Shown: one piece after another, positions 34,055 through 45,854 of the stretch | Numbering within the stretch: position 1 is the stretch's first letter | Layout of the letters: the number at the start of each line of letters is the position of its first letter | Made by a program: the position numbers and the translations under genes | Assembly: GCA_026826555.1 (NCBI GenBank) | Contig: JAKSZT010053769.1 | Location: forward strand, 5,961,971 to 6,025,970 | Direction: 5' to 3' | Source of the DNA: Tolypeutes matacus | Taxonomy: Eukaryota; Chordata; Mammalia; Cingulata; Chlamyphoridae | Length of the DNA stretch: 64,000 bases | The notes under the pieces: generated by a model | The model's database searches: none | Seen by the model: the letters and a program-made list of their open reading frames with translations, nothing else | What the model was told of the DNA's origin: nothing

Positions 34055-37000
34055 CTTAAGGTTTCATAAACTCTCCAGTATCATACACTAATATCTGGTA
34101 ATTTGTCTCTAGAAAGCACCATTCAAGTGCTAAAGCTACAGAGGATTCTATATCTTTTAATTTTTTCCATACATGTCAGAAATGTTCTGAATGTAATTCT
34201 AACCCCAGTACATTCAATAATAATTGAAATATTGCATGGCATAGTGAATGTGAAATTAGGAAAACTGAGAGTATCTGCTTTTATTTGTTACTTGAATGTT
34301 TTTTATGATTTTGGAAATAGTAACATTGCTGAAGAAATACTGGCTCCTCAGGGCACTTACACTTTAGAAGGGTCTTGGTCCAGGGTCTGCCGCTGTCTGT
34401 ATGAAGGTGGGTAATTTAATTGTCTTCCCTAGGAGAGGAGTTGCCTAGGTTCCCATTAGAGCCCCCACCAGCTTAAAAAATATCAGTGATTCTGCTTTTT
34501 AATAACCTGAAACATGAGTGTGTCTTTCTTATACTCCAAAAGTAATTTTGATTCAACAGGCAGAATATATAGTAATGTGTTAGTAAGATCATGCCATTTA
34601 TAATACTACATGGTTTAGGCTTAGCAACTTATTCTGCTCTAGCTTATTTGAACCTTACATTTATTCTGAAGCTTGTTGCTTCAGAATGTCTTACCTTTTC
34701 ACAAAAGTGTTACAGTCTGTGACCTGTTCACCAATAAATCTTCAGTAATTGTTTTAATGTCAAACTAAGTTATATTCATAACAATTAGTCAGTCTCTTTC
34801 TTTATATATACATGTACACACCCATATATCTATAAATAAATTAAATGTATTTATTGCAAATATAATTAAATTATATTTTTCTCTATCTCTGGTAATAGTC
34901 ATGGCCTTCTAATTGAAATAGGAGGAAACAGAAGAAAAATATAACTGTATACTAAAATTCTTGTAGTATAGAGATATTTATTTCCATTTTAGTAATGAAG
35001 AGAGTACTAATCACTTGATTAATTATCAGATATATCATATACCCAGTTTTAAAAGGTTTTACCATGTCAGTATTCATTTTCTTTGCTTCCTATCTCTTTG
35101 CCTAGTGACTATATTTAAATTTTATAGATCTCATTTAGACTTACATTTCATGTTATAAAATCAAGTTTTATTTTGGACTAATAAATGAAGGAGAAGTTTC
35201 AGTTTTAATAACACTATAAAAGACATTACCATAAAGAAGCCAAAATTTTTAGTCAAATACCTCAATAAATATTATCATGTAATATAATGAACTTCTGTAG
35301 GTCAATTGCTTAATAGATAATTAATTGTTTCCAGCTATTTTTTTTGCCTAGTTTATTTTAATCAAAACAATATTCTGTGTAAAAACAGTATTTTGGAATA
35401 AGTACTACAGATACTTTTGGAATTTTTTAAATTCATATTTTTTTTCTAAATCACAATTTATGGTTATATGACTAGAATGTAAAAAGAGGGATATATTGGT
35501 ATTGGTTCTAAAGTCATATTTTCTTGGATTTTACATCCACTATTGGTGATATTTAAACGATGCCAAAGCTACTTGTTGCAATCAAGATAACAATATTTTT
35601 TCCTTCTTTCCCATTCCAATCTTTTGAAATGTAATGCATGGAAATTTTTCTTTCATATGTTAAGTGCATATCATTGCTGAATATAGTGTGCCTCTCTGAA
35701 GTATTCATTTCTTTGCCAAAAACACATCAGTCATTCACAAATATTCCGTGCTCTGAGAATGAAATTTTTTTTTAGCTACTTGGATTGTTGGTGAAAGCCA
35801 GTTTGCAAAGATTTTTAACTCCCACATTGTTAGACATATTATGTGGAATCTAGAGCTAAATATTAGCACCCAGCGCATGTGTGTGAATTCTAGATACACT
35901 GAATTCCTGTATTTTAGACCAATATTTGTAGAATCATAGTAATCAATTTCTATTTCGTGGATGTGATCAAAAAGCTTATAATTTTGGAGAACAAAATGGG
36001 GTTTCATTCCTGAACATATTCACTGACATTTAAAGAAAATATTTATAAAATAAAATAAAAATCCATGAATTATCTAAAACGTGGAAATTCAAATAAGCAA
36101 ACCAAGACCTGGAAGAATGACTGTAAAATAATGATTGCTCAATAAATGTGGAAAGAGTGAATGAATAAATGAATTGAATATCATCCATTTTCAGCAGCTG
36201 ACTTTTAAACTGCACTGTTCTAGGCTCATTGTACTGGGTTATGGAAGCATAAAGAAGATACTTTAAAAGCCAACCTTTATTTTTTTAAAATTAAATTAAG
36301 GAAGAGCTCTTCCTTCTTCATGATACTTTTATCAAGGGTACATGATTATTTTTATGAATATTAAGTATCGGATACACGGATCCTTCAGCAGCACCTGAGG
36401 TTTGGGGACGCTGTTTCTTTCAGAAAAAAAATGGCATTTGTAGCTGTACTAACTCTTCATACTGCCTGCAGGCCTCATTCTAACGGGCCATATTTTGTCA
36501 TTCTAATTTATTATGAGCAATACTTAGGGAATAAAAAACTGGATAATCAGGCTTGTTACTTTGGCTTCTAAAAGTTAAAAGACCAAGGAAGGGGTTGAAG
36601 TATAGCTTCTGAATAGAGTATATTAAGTTTATATCCATAGAGAAGGTAGTTTGGCCAGTAAGGCCAAATGCGTGGTCATTATTAGTCTGTATGGATAGCT
36701 GAGGTAATAGAGTATGACCTATAGAGAAGAGAATGTTAGGTTATAATCCTACTCTGTGTACTACTTACCTGAGAACTCTTAGAGAGAATGCCCAGCTCAA
36801 CCACCCCTGACTCTATTCAGGAAAGAAGGTGTTCCTATACATGTCAAATTCAAATTCTAAGATAATAGTACACTGAGCATCTTTTCTGGCTTAGCTGAAA
36901 AACAAAACATCTTCTCACATAGTGCTAAAAATTATATAGAAATGTTATAGAAAAGATGAACATTTGATTTAGGATTCTCTTTCGGAAAAAAAATCAGCTG

Positions 37001-38350
37001 GCATTTTCTATAATTATGATTTCTATTTGAATAAACATGAATATTTAGTCCGATGACTAAATTTCTTGGCCACAACTGGAGACATCACACGTGGAAAAAT
37101 TCATTTTCTGATGTTCTAAGAAAACACATTTGGAAAGGTTATGATGGGAAGGGTACCAAGGGATTATATGTATTGACATTCTTTAATAGGTTCTGCCTTT
37201 AGAGCTGCCTCATTTTACTGCTTTCCACCTGACTGTGTTTCTATGAATGATAAAAGTACATAGAATGCATAATGGAAATGAGTTCTGAAGAATTTTCCTT
37301 GCTACTCTTAATTTGTAGTTTCATGTGAAGTGTGGTCACTTGCACATGGTAAGAACCCAATACGTTAATTGAGAATGAACTAAAGGGTAAGCTCATTAGA
37401 GATGGGAGCTGTCTTGAGTTACTTCCTCCCCTTCATTCCCGTCTCTGACACACTCAAAGTCTAGCACAGCTGGGAGAGTAGTTCTTCTATACATCTGTTA
37501 TAAAGAATGAGCTATAATCTGTTACATATCTTATACGGCCTTTGTTGTTCCCTTGTTTTCAACCAGGCTTCTTTTCTCACTGCTGACTTGATCACTAGGC
37601 AATCTGTGGGGACAAGCCCTTACAGGTGGTGAAGAACAAGTTAAGTCAGTGCCCCTTAATTAAGGAAAAGGCCTTTACTCTAACTCTTTTCTTCCGTTCT
37701 CATCCCTCTGTTTCCTGCCAGGATTGTGACAGCAGGGCAGAAATTGGCCTTTTAATGCTGATTTGACAGGAAATAGGGCAGTGAGGACAAGAATTTTCTT
37801 TACATACTAAAGACTATACTTCTCAAGTAGTAATTGGAATGACAGGTTTTCTAGCTGAAGCACAAATTTTTGTTTTATAAATACAAATGGTCCTTTTCAT
37901 TTTCTTAATCAGTTCTCACCAATACTCATAATTACAGTGTTATAACATATTCACACATACATTTTTCATTGTTTCCACATCTTATGAGAAACTTTCACTA
38001 TATAAAAATAATCACTTATTTCATATGTTTTAACTGAGCGTTTAAAAGAATATTATTTATTTATTAGTCCATGTAACCGGATAGTGACTGGTTTACTATC
38101 CCTCAAAGTGGTTGATTTTATTGGGATCTGCCTTCTTTATTTAACTAGACTGACTTCAATAATGACTTGTTTGGGAATATCTCATATGAATCAAAATCAA
38201 GAGTTTGAAGTAAACCAAAATGAGACCAGGAGAACCCAAGCGATCTAGGAATAGCTTTAGTTGGTCTCGGTATCCTGTGAAATTTTCTCCACAGTAATAT
38301 ATTTGTGCATGTGTAATATATTTATTCATGTGTGCATTTTTCTGGGGAGA
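34055..38350. other. Long AT-rich intron stretch with few repeats
   Basis: No gene recognised. Possible tail pieces of L2 or MIR occur near 36120-36180 ('aataaatgtggaaagagtgaatgaataaatg') and 37330-37500, too diverged to call. The rest is unassigned. Confidence 0.4.
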
Positions 38351-38353
38351 TTG

Positions 38354-38387
38354 TCCATTTTATATCAAATTCCATTTTATATCAAAT
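38354..38387 (+). repeat. 17-bp perfect tandem duplication
   Basis: TCCATTTTATATCAAAT occurs twice head to tail. Confidence 0.95.
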
Positions 38388-38568
38388 TCTCAAAGTATTG
38401 TGTGATCCAGTTAATGTAAGGCAAATTTTAGAAGAAACGATAACAAATTTGGCTCTTTTGCTTCTCAAACTACAAAAGATTAGAAGGCACAGATTAAGAC
38501 TGGGGCGAGGGTACTAGAGGTAGGCTTACTCGCAGTCATAGTGCACAAAAGCTAGCAAGAAGGACCCA

Positions 38569-38570
38569 CC

Positions 38571-38606
<36 letters not shown>

Positions 38607-38611
38607 TTTCC
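38569..38611. repeat. (AT)n(T)n microsatellite
   Basis: An alternating AT run is followed by a T-run. Confidence 0.9.
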
Positions 38612-39289
38612 CCAAAGTAGAAAAAGAATTAAAACAAAAAAGTTGCCTACTCCCATAAGGGCCTACCATTGTGTGTGACAGATCCTGAGGTAACACCATA
38701 TCACAATATCGTAACTTATGGGTCCAACAACGGCCCTGTGCCCTCTGTTGTCTGGGCTTCTTTAAAAGCAGGGATGAATCTAACAGAGTAAAATGGAATT
38801 GTTTTTGATACTTAGAGAGACAAGCTTCAGACATCTCAAATATTTACTTTGTAGAGTATCTTTCTTTCCATCTGAAACCACATAGATATATGAGTTTATA
38901 GGATTTGTCATCTGCCCCACTAAGTACATGATGGAAAATGAATCTCCTGTACGTGCAGAAGCATGATGCCTGTATTATTTGTTTTGTACACATCTGTGGG
39001 CCCGGTAAAGTGATTGATAAACAGATTTTGGGTAGAATGAATCTAAAACTTTGTTTCAAGCTTCTCATCATAGATTAATATGAAAAAGATATTAGCTAAA
39101 ACTATAGTTTGGAAATTATGCCTTGGGAAAAATATTACTATTTATATTAATGAGCTTATGAATGAGGTCATCTGAACTCATTCTAGGAAAGATGTAGGTC
39201 AGTGTAATCCTATCTAGAGGGTTAAAAAAGAATGATGGTTGACTTGGCATTCTAAGGCGTAAATGATGCCACTGTTTTTCACTAAATGA

Positions 39290-39988
39290 CAGACAAAAAA
39301 TGTACTACATATTGAACACTCAAGGGGTTAATATCTCAAAAGGCACAAATACGAACTACAAATCGATAAGAAAAAGACAAGTAACAAAATGGGGAAAAAG
39401 TCAAAGGCTATGAACAACACATTCTCAGAGAAAACTAAAATGGTTAATAACCCTATGAGTACATGATCAGTCTCAGTCATGATGAAAACATCAATATGGC
39501 ACCATTATTGTATCCATTAGATATGCAAAATTAAAGAGACTGGTACTTAGTGATTAGAATTTGGAGGAGAGGAACGCTTAATATATTAGTGGAAGTATAC
39601 ACTTGTAAAATTTTGGTAGAGCATAAATTGGCAGTATTACCAAACATTTTAAAAAGGGTACATACTCTGCAAGCCAGTATTTCCACTGAATTGCTGCCTA
39701 GAAATATTTTCATAAATGTACAAAAATTTGTGTACCAGGACATTTATATGCAGCGTTACTTTGGTATTGAAAAATTGAAGATAATTTAAATATCATTTAG
39801 TACAGAAATAAATTGTTGTAATCAATATTCTGAAGTGCTATATAGTCATTAAAAATAAGAAAATCTGAATATATTACATGGAAGGATGGGTTAAATATAT
39901 ATTACTGAGTGAAAAGAAAACCAAAATGTAGAACTCCATATAGCTTGGTAAAACTAATAAAAATCTATTACACTAATAGAGCCATGAT
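39290..39988 (+). mobile_element. Old L1M 3'-end fragment
   Basis: The sequence 'aggcacaaatacgaactacaaatcgataagaaaaagacaa', 'catcaatatggcaccattattg', 'cagtatttccactgaattgctgcctagaaatattttca' and 'gtactttggtattgaaaaattgaag' type strings follow the L1M ORF2-3' UTR order. Diverged. A DAS-SINE lies at its 3' edge. Confidence 0.65.
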
Positions 39989-40005
39989 GTTGTTGTCATT
40001 TTATT

Positions 40006-40192
40006 AAAAAATTTTTTTTTTAAAGATTTTATTTATTTATTCATTTATCCCCCCCTTGCTGCTTGTGCTCGCTGGGTCAGCTAACCACGCCGTGCGGGTG
40101 GGCTTGCCTTCACCAGGAGGCCCCGGGAACCGAACCCGGGGCCTCCCATATGGTAAACAGGAGCCCTACTGATTGAGCCACAGCCGCTTCCC
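40006..40192 (-). mobile_element. DAS-SINE, long form, copy 2
   Basis: Reverse complement of the 3186 and 58899 copies: a T-rich end, GC-rich body, the B box complement 'gggaaccgaaccc', and the end 'gccacagccgcttccc'. The direct flank GTTGTTGTCATTTTATT occurs on both sides (39989-40005 and 40198-40214), with a GTT slip, as expected for target-primed retroposition. Confidence 0.9.
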
Positions 40193-40214
40193 GTGTTGTT
40201 GTTGTCATTTTATT

Positions 40215-43055
40215 GTTGTAACAGCAGTAGAAAAGTAATAAATAAACAAAAAAACATATTTTAATCTAAAGAAGAAATAGAATGAAAACTCACAAATAAA
40301 AAAAATTTGTTAAAACCATTATATATTAATTTAAAGTAGGAAAGTATTTCTATACTCTTATGTTATCTTAAAATGAAAATTAAAAATATTAATAAATTTA
40401 TTCAGCTATAAAATTAGTTATACATATGTATGGGAACATTTTTGATATAGATCAAAACACTAAGGTAATGATGCTGTAATTTTTCTTTTCATTATGAAGA
40501 CTACCTCTTGCTGCTAGCTTTCATTTACATTTTATTACAGTCTTCTCCCTTTATTTTAGATGTATCTCACAATTACAGAAATATGTTACCTATTACTTGC
40601 AGAAATGCCACTTGCTATTATCACTCTGCAGCTCAAGAAAATTTTCAGCATAATTAGAGGCAACAGGCCTGCTTAAATAGAGTTGGTTAATTAAGTTATA
40701 AAAATCTAAGAGAGTATGATGAACTACTAAGTAGACATATGTAGTTAGATCTTTCTGTTCTGCTTTTTTATCAAATGTTTCTGCCACCTGGGTTTTTTCA
40801 ACTACCCTTCTGTTGAATTTGGTTTTCAAATTGATTTTAGGAAGAGTAGTACTCTCTGGACAAGTAAGTTCTTCATTTGTAGAGTCATGATATGTCAGAA
40901 CACAGTTTCCAAAATAACAGTCCTTCTACTCTCAATGTCTTGGGCAGAGTTACCTGATACCCAGAGAGTGGAGTAAAAGTAGCCTGTGGTCTTGGTTTGA
41001 CACCAAGCAAGAGGGTTTATGAAAGAAGATAGTACAGAATGCTGGACCCCAGCTCTGCTGTGTCGACATGTCTAGAGCTCAGAATAAAATTGAGTTTCCT
41101 GCTTTAGCCATAGCTGTGTCTTAAAATAACCTGAAGAAATTATAGTTCTGATTACATTGAAAGTGAAGGACTTAGAACATTCTCCTAATAAAGCCATGAG
41201 AATGACACAAAGCTTAGTCATCAGCAGTCCTTCTCTAACAGGCATTTTGGAGAGAAATTGAATAATTTGATTTGAAATTTTGCCTAATTATTTTAAGGAT
41301 GCAGAAACCCTTTCCTTTTGGCAAAAAATAATGATCTGGAATCCAATTATGAAAGAGCAAGCTTTTAAAATGTTTGATATTTCCAGTAATGGAGAAAATG
41401 ATGACTTTAAAATTACATTCTGCTATAAATCTCATTCTTGGATGTCTTGATTTTTGCATTTTGAATGGACGAATTTAAAGTAATTTCCTTTTGGAAATAT
41501 GGCAATGGAAAAGTTAGATGGGATGTTTAATTCTGTGTTGGAGCGTATCTACCAGGGTACAGATTTTGGGATCAAAAACACTTCTTTCATTCTAATTCCC
41601 CAAGGGAAATGTTTGATTTAACCAGATGCCTTGAGATTTCATAAAACATAGATCATTTATAGGGAACCACTGGCCAAAATTCTATCTATTTGATTAAAAC
41701 TCCATAAACCAAATTGGCAAAATGGATAAAGCCTCCAATAATCCATTTAAAAAATTATTCTTCTCTATTTCTTTTCACCATTAAGATGCTATTCCAAATG
41801 GCATTTATCATCACCTTCTCAACATGTTTATACCTATGCCACTGCTTTCTCATCATACTTTCAGTTTCTATAATATTTGAGTTGCAACCATATCAATAAT
41901 ATAACCAATCATTAACAATAATTTAGGATTTGACTTTCATTAAAAAAATTGCTCCAATTTTTAAAAAAGGATATTAAACAAGTTAAAGGGAGCATCAATC
42001 TTATTAGATACTTTTTACTTAGACTTTTTTAGAAAAATTGTTGTTAAAAAAAACTCTTAGATTAACATTCTGAAAAGGTTCCAGTTATTTTTTATACATT
42101 ATATTATGTAGTTGGACCTTCACAGAAGTTTTCTATTTTACATGAGATTTAGTTTTGATTTAGCCTTAGCCCAGTACCTTGAAGCAGGAGACTGGATAAA
42201 AATTTGTTCAAAGGAAAAGTCAGTTATTGAAATATTAGGTCTTTTGTATCATTCTTTAGCAATGGTGGCATGACAACTTAGTATAAGTGACTAACAACTA
42301 CGTATATACAGAAGACAGGATGTAAGTCTCCAAGGTAATGAAGACCATCAGGAGGATGTTAGACCAAAATTAACACCATGAGGAATGTGTTATGCATATA
42401 TTACAGCCCACGTGTGGAAATCTGTTCATTTCCAGAAAGATTGCCTCTCTGTGAATGGCTAAGTGGGCTCCGCCAAGCACCAAAAAAAGCCATTCAGAAG
42501 TATCAGCCACACACTCTGAAAGATTTTAAATGATGAGTTACCTGCTTAGTAAATGCATCTTTAGATGTAGAGATGGGAGTTTTAACAAAGAAGGGATAGG
42601 GATACTTTCTATCCCTCCAGGGTGAAAGATTCCAGGTTGATAAATGCTGAGAGCTCACCCTAGCTGTCTGGCCACATTTTCATTTCTCAATCCTGAGAAT
42701 TGATCATCTGTTCTCTCTTGTTTTTTCTAGTTGGATTTCTTCTAAGGCCTTCAACTGGAGACTGCACAGTCTCTTAGCTTCCACTCATATGCACCATAAA
42801 GGAAAAGGAGACATGTTTTTAAAAAATGCCTCTGCCTCTTTTATTCCTTGATCCCATCAAATTTTCATTTAGACCCTCTGGTAAGGCAATCGAAGTGGAG
42901 TCCTTGAAGTGTCTTAAAAATGAATAATAACATTCAGTGAGCATCTGTTTAGTGCTGTGAACTTTCAATGTATGATAGTTAATTTGCTAAGTACTCTCTT
43001 TGTAGGTGGTAAAATCATTTTGGAAGTGAGGAAATTGAACTTAAAATGCTCAACA
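40215..43055. other. Unassigned AT-rich intron sequence
   Basis: No gene and no clear repeat. Regions near 40880-41240 and 42400-42900 are less AT-biased but not identifiable. Confidence 0.4.
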
Positions 43056-43059
43056 ACTT

Positions 43060-43330
43060 CAATTAACAACATTTATGGATACTCACTGTATTTTAGGCCA
43101 AAATGAATTATGGAAGTGTCTGACTTCCAGAAGCACACTGTCTAGAGTAGGGGAAAAAGTCAAAGTAAACAGAGTGTGATAGGTATCAAAACCAGAATAT
43201 GTATAATTGGGAAAGCTTTGTAAGCCTTTTCAAAGGAGATGAATGACACGGAGCTCAATGTGCTTGATGGCAGTTGGAGGGCATGACATAATGTTACTAT
43301 GACAGGAGATGAAGCTGTAAATCAAGCAAG
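43060..43330 (-). repeat. L2 3' region, antisense
   Basis: The order 'caacatttatggatactcactg', 'cagaagcacactgtctagagtagggg' and 'gtgtgataggtatcaaaacc' resembles the antisense L2 3' region. Confidence 0.55.
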
Positions 43331-43373
43331 AGACAGATAATTAAGGACCTTTATTCCATGCAACTATGGTGGT

Positions 43374-43863
43374 TGTTTTAGTTTGCTAAGAGCTGCCAAA
43401 ATGCAATATACAAGAAGTGGGTTGGCTTTTACAATGGTGATTTATTGGCTTACAATCTTACAGTTACAAAGCCGAGAAAAATGTCCAAAGCAAGGCACCA
43501 AAATGGCAATTCTTTCTTCCTGAAGACCAGCTTCTGGAAATCCTGGGCTTCTCTGTCAAATGGCAAAACACATGGCGGCATATGCTTGTCTCTCCGTTCT
43601 CTTACTGGTTTCATGCTTTCAGCTTCTGGCTTCAAGTTTTCTTTCTCCTTCTGTGGCTTTTTTTTTTTCTATCTCATTTATAAAGGACTCCAGTAAGAGG
43701 ATTAAGTCCCATCCTAGGCTATGCCTTACCAAAGTAGCCTAATCAAAAGGCTTTTAACTGAAGTAACCTAATTAAATGGGCCCCATACAATAGGTGTATA
43801 CCTACAAGAATGGATTAGTTTCAAGAATTTGATCTGGGGTGCATACAATCTTAAACTACCACA
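43374..43863 (-). mobile_element. Solo MaLR-like LTR with perfect 5-bp TSD
   Basis: A complete 490-bp LTR. On the minus strand it starts TGTGGTAGTTTAAG and ends GCAAACTAAAACA (TG...CA). It has a TATA box (TTTATAAATG, complement near 43676-43685) and an AATAAA signal (complement 43441-43446). The target duplication GTGGT flanks it at 43369-43373 and 43864-43868. The 3' end resembles MLT1-type LTRs of the ERVL-MaLR group. No internal genes remain. Confidence 0.85.
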
Positions 43864-44084
43864 GTGGTTGTTTACCTTTGAAGGATTTTGTGCAGGAGAG
43901 TTACAGGATCAGAAATATTTCTTGGAAATATAACTATAGCTGCAACATAGAGACATGCATTAAAACAGGTTGTGTTTATATTATTTCTGCCCAGGCAGAA
44001 ATAGGGAGAGAATAATGAGGGGGAAAGATAGAGGGACGAATCCAGAAAGACTGTCAGATTTCTAGCATGCATGATTGTGTAGAT

Positions 44085-44480
44085 GTGATGACATCATTCA
44101 TTTTTTCAACAAGTATTTTATGCTTGCCTCCTAGGTGCCAGACACTGTCTAGGTGCTTGATAGATGAGGGAACAAAACAGGAAACATCCCTGTATCCCAC
44201 CCTCGTTGGATATCCCTGTACTTATGGAATTTGAAATCATTCTATTTGTGTGTGCGTGTTTGTTGGGGGACAGATAATAAATTATGGACATTATATATAC
44301 CTAAATTATGTGATTTGTTAGAAATTGCTAAGTGCTATTGAATAAAAAGTTAGGGCAGAAAAAGGTGGGTTAGGAGTGGAGGGAAAGTGTTGCTATATTA
44401 CATGAGTGGTTTTGTGAAGATAAGATTTTCAGCAGAGGCTCAAAGGATTACTGAAATGATGACTTATTGGAGAAGAAACA
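44085..44480 (-). repeat. L2 LINE 3' region, antisense
   Basis: The sequence 'ttcaacaagtattttatgcttgcctcctaggtgccagacactg', then 'gggaacaaaacaggaaac', is diagnostic of antisense L2. Confidence 0.75.
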
Positions 44481-44489
44481 GATAGGGAG

Positions 44490-45680
44490 GCGATTGAATC
44501 CGTGTTTTCAAATTTTAAATGTAAGGAAAAAAACTAGTTTCTTTTTCTTCCTGGTGTTTATCTTGCTACCATAATCCACCCAGCTGGACTGGCAGAGGTG
44601 TATGGTAGATCATTGATTTTCACAGAAAAAGAGGTAGAAGAAGAATGAGATTAGAAAAACCTATAATGACCTATGGCTGTCCTGTGGAAACTTCAGCATC
44701 TGGCTCAGTTAGCTGCTCTTAGGATAAATATTCAAGTTTAAAAAATATATGGAAATTGGTCCTTGCCATACAGACCTATACACACACACACATACATACA
44801 TTTACATGTATCATGAATATGAGGATGATAAACTTACATAAATGCTGTATTTCTTTGAAGACTGCAAGTTAATAATTTTGTATACTCGAAGAAGATTCTA
44901 ACTAGAGTCTCAGGTAAGAATTGCAGGGATTTTAAACTCATAATCACTGATCAATTGTAAACTTTGGATGTAGAATGTTGCCTTTCCTCATTTAAAGTAA
45001 CTGAAATTGCTTCAGCCATGTTCTTTGCTATCAGAGCTATAGTCGAGGGGGACTCTTAGTTTGTCTAAATAATGGCAATATACAATATATACTAGGTTGG
45101 ATTCAAGATAGCAACATCTTATGTGTTTTGGTTTCAAGATATTTAGACCTAAAGTTAATAGCATAAAATTTTTTTAAAGATGTTAGTACAATTGAAAGTG
45201 AAGTCCAAGTTTGGGGGAAGGAGGAAGATTAAGAGGATAGGGATAAAGATTTTCTTTCTCTTTGCCTCTTAATAGAGTCAAACAGACAGAGAAAAAGATT
45301 GAGAGAAAAGATTGGAGTGAGCAGATATGAAATAAAGCGTCACTTAATAGAATATTATCACTCCAACATCTTGCACAATGTATACACGGAGAGTTTGTGT
45401 AAAAGAGTTTGTGAGATTGTAAAAAAAAGTTTGAGTTGAAATATATATGGAAAAAAAGAAAAGAAAAGAAGGGAAGTTGCTTTTCTAAATGTAATGTAAT
45501 GTCCTTTTATACATTACCCAGGAAGTCTTAGAAGACTCCAAAATTGGTTAGGGTCTAATAATGATAGTGGCTCAATTAATTTTTTAGTATATCATCTATT
45601 GCAAACTAGAAAAGCCTGATAAATCAATATCAATCAGTAAAGTCTCACAGATTTGCATTTAATACTTGTGCTTCCTCAGT
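44490..45680. other. Unassigned intron sequence
   Basis: No gene or clear repeat apart from short (CA)n and (AAAAG)n tracts near 44778 and 45452. Confidence 0.45.
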
Positions 45681-45687
45681 TCTTACA

Positions 45688-45850
45688 GGATCAATTTAAT
45701 TTAGGATAAAAGATACTAATTATTGGATCAATTTAATTTAGGATAAAAATATAATTATTGGGTCAATTTAATTTAGGATAAAAATACTAATTATTGGATC
45801 AATTTAGTTTAGGATGAAAAATACGAATTATTGGATCCATTTAATTGACA
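45688..45850 (+). repeat. 37-bp minisatellite, about 4.5 units
   Basis: Units start at 45688, 45725, 45760, 45796 and 45833 (lengths 37, 35, 36, 37, then a partial 18). The consensus opens GGATCAATTTAATTTAGGAT and closes ACTAATTATT. Units are about 90% alike, with single-base differences and 1-2 bp length changes. Confidence 0.95.
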
Positions 45851-45854
45851 GCTG

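Noticed and set aside
43445..43742. Overlapping 60-83 codon frames
   Set aside because: Lie inside the MaLR-like solo LTR.
45688..45850. CRISPR-like regular repeats
   Set aside because: Units are head to tail with no unique spacers, and the genome is vertebrate; it is a minisatellite.
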